Source: Antarcticibacterium arcticum
Lineage (GTDB): Bacteria; Bacteroidota; Bacteroidia; Flavobacteriales; Flavobacteriaceae
Direction: 5' to 3'
NCBI RefSeq assembly: GCF_007993795.1
Contig: NZ_CP042476.1
Span: 682,001 to 746,000 of the forward strand
DNA length: 64,000 bases
The notes below the pieces were generated by a model, which saw nothing but the letters and a program-made list of their open reading frames with translations, was not told the DNA's origin and did no database searches. The translations under genes and the position numbers were made by a program. Shown in pieces: positions 63,838 to 64,000 of this stretch. Position 1 is the first letter of the stretch, and each line of letters begins with the position of its first letter.

Positions 63838-64000
63838 TTATTTTTTAAATTCAATACTGGCCGAATTCACGCAATAACGCTGGCCGGTTTGGGTAGGGCC
63901 ATCGTCAAAGACGTGGCCTAAATGGCTGCCGCATTCGGCACATAGGATCTCTGTTCTTATCATACCAAAGGTTTTATCCTGTACATATTCTACACTTCCT
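63838..64000 (-). CDS. msrB: Peptide-methionine (R)-S-oxide reductase, C-terminal part
   Basis: The last 53 residues are visible, reading GSVEYVQDKTFGMIRTEILC and then AECGSHLGHVFDDGPTQTG, followed by QRYCVNSASIEFKK and TAA. The CAEC pair is half of the MsrB zinc site; SHLGHVFDDGP and RYCVNSASI with the catalytic Cys are the family hallmarks. The enzyme reduces methionine-R-sulfoxide in proteins. The gene's 5' end lies beyond the window. Confidence 0.93.
   Translation of the reverse strand, partial: GSVEYVQDKTFGMIRTEILCAECGSHLGHVFDDGPTQTGQRYCVNSASIEFKK

Overview
The window looks like a piece of chromosome from a marine-type member of the Flavobacteriaceae (Bacteroidota), with codon usage and gene content like that of Gramella, Salegentibacter or Zunongwangia. 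The evidence is the promoter type (TTTG about 17-21 nt upstream of TANNTTTG), a TonB receptor with an N-terminal carboxypeptidase-D-like domain, a type IX secretion sorting domain, and many families found almost only in this phylum (DUF4294, DUF4268, DUF6048, DUF6452, DUF6495, CCC-motif protein). The 16S ends in CCTCCTTTCT. I see no prophage, transposase, CRISPR array or recognised defence system; most of the window is core genome.

Layout. 1-3.2 kb: partial ABM-domain gene, SAM hydroxide adenosyltransferase, PhoH, purC. 3.2-7.3 kb: a repeat-filled gap, acsA, and two paralogous secreted proteins; the sequence between the two paralogs keeps a decayed 3' end of a second acsA, so an acsA-plus-secreted-protein unit appears to have been duplicated. 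7.4-11.9 kb: TonB-dependent receptor and an SGNH-hydrolase lipoprotein. 11.9-15.0 kb: topoisomerase IB, M42 peptidase, DUF4294 protein. 15.1-21.4 kb: a complete rRNA operon (three near-identical promoters, 16S, tRNA-Ile, tRNA-Ala, 23S, 5S) followed by a broken second 5S that carries a palindromic insert. 21.8-31.5 kb: DUF4382 lipoprotein, ZIP transporter, RNA methyltransferases RlmL-like and RlmD with two envelope proteins, ornithine aminotransferase, TrmH-like protein. 31.6-42.7 kb: DEAD helicase, RdgB, RlmH, NadC, BrkB-like protein, chalcone-isomerase-like protein, DUF2147, PriA, LytTR regulator, and the rpsF-rpsR-rplI operon. 42.7-53 kb: a frameshifted MacB-type permease, HisS, a T9SS-substrate/DUF2752/CCC cluster, Smr protein, TSP3-repeat lipoprotein, cysteine desulfurase, M23 peptidase. 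53-57.5 kb: coiled-coil protein, ZapA, probable 6S RNA, RNase Y, aldo/keto reductase, XerD. 57.6-64 kb: four tandem beta-barrel proteins, AroQ, a Dph6-like PP-loop protein, lipoamide dehydrogenase, a collagen-like lipoprotein and a partial msrB.

How it fits together. Ribosome production and maturation dominate: the rRNA operon, ribosomal proteins S6/S18/L9, three rRNA methyltransferases (RlmL-like, RlmD, RlmH), a TrmH-like methyltransferase, and a DEAD helicase lie within about 27 kb. Other genes serve central metabolism (acetate activation, purine, NAD and shikimate pathways, ornithine catabolism), cell division and chromosome resolution (ZapA, XerD, PriA), and the Bacteroidota outer envelope.

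No unmistakably new multi-gene system stands out. The best leads are small-scale: the duplicated and decaying acsA/secreted-protein unit, the broken 5S copy with a palindrome insert, the triplicated rRNA promoter, the G7-tract frameshift in the permease, the structured RNA after zapA, and families of short-period degenerate repeats that fill every spacer of the rRNA operon and the purC-acsA gap.
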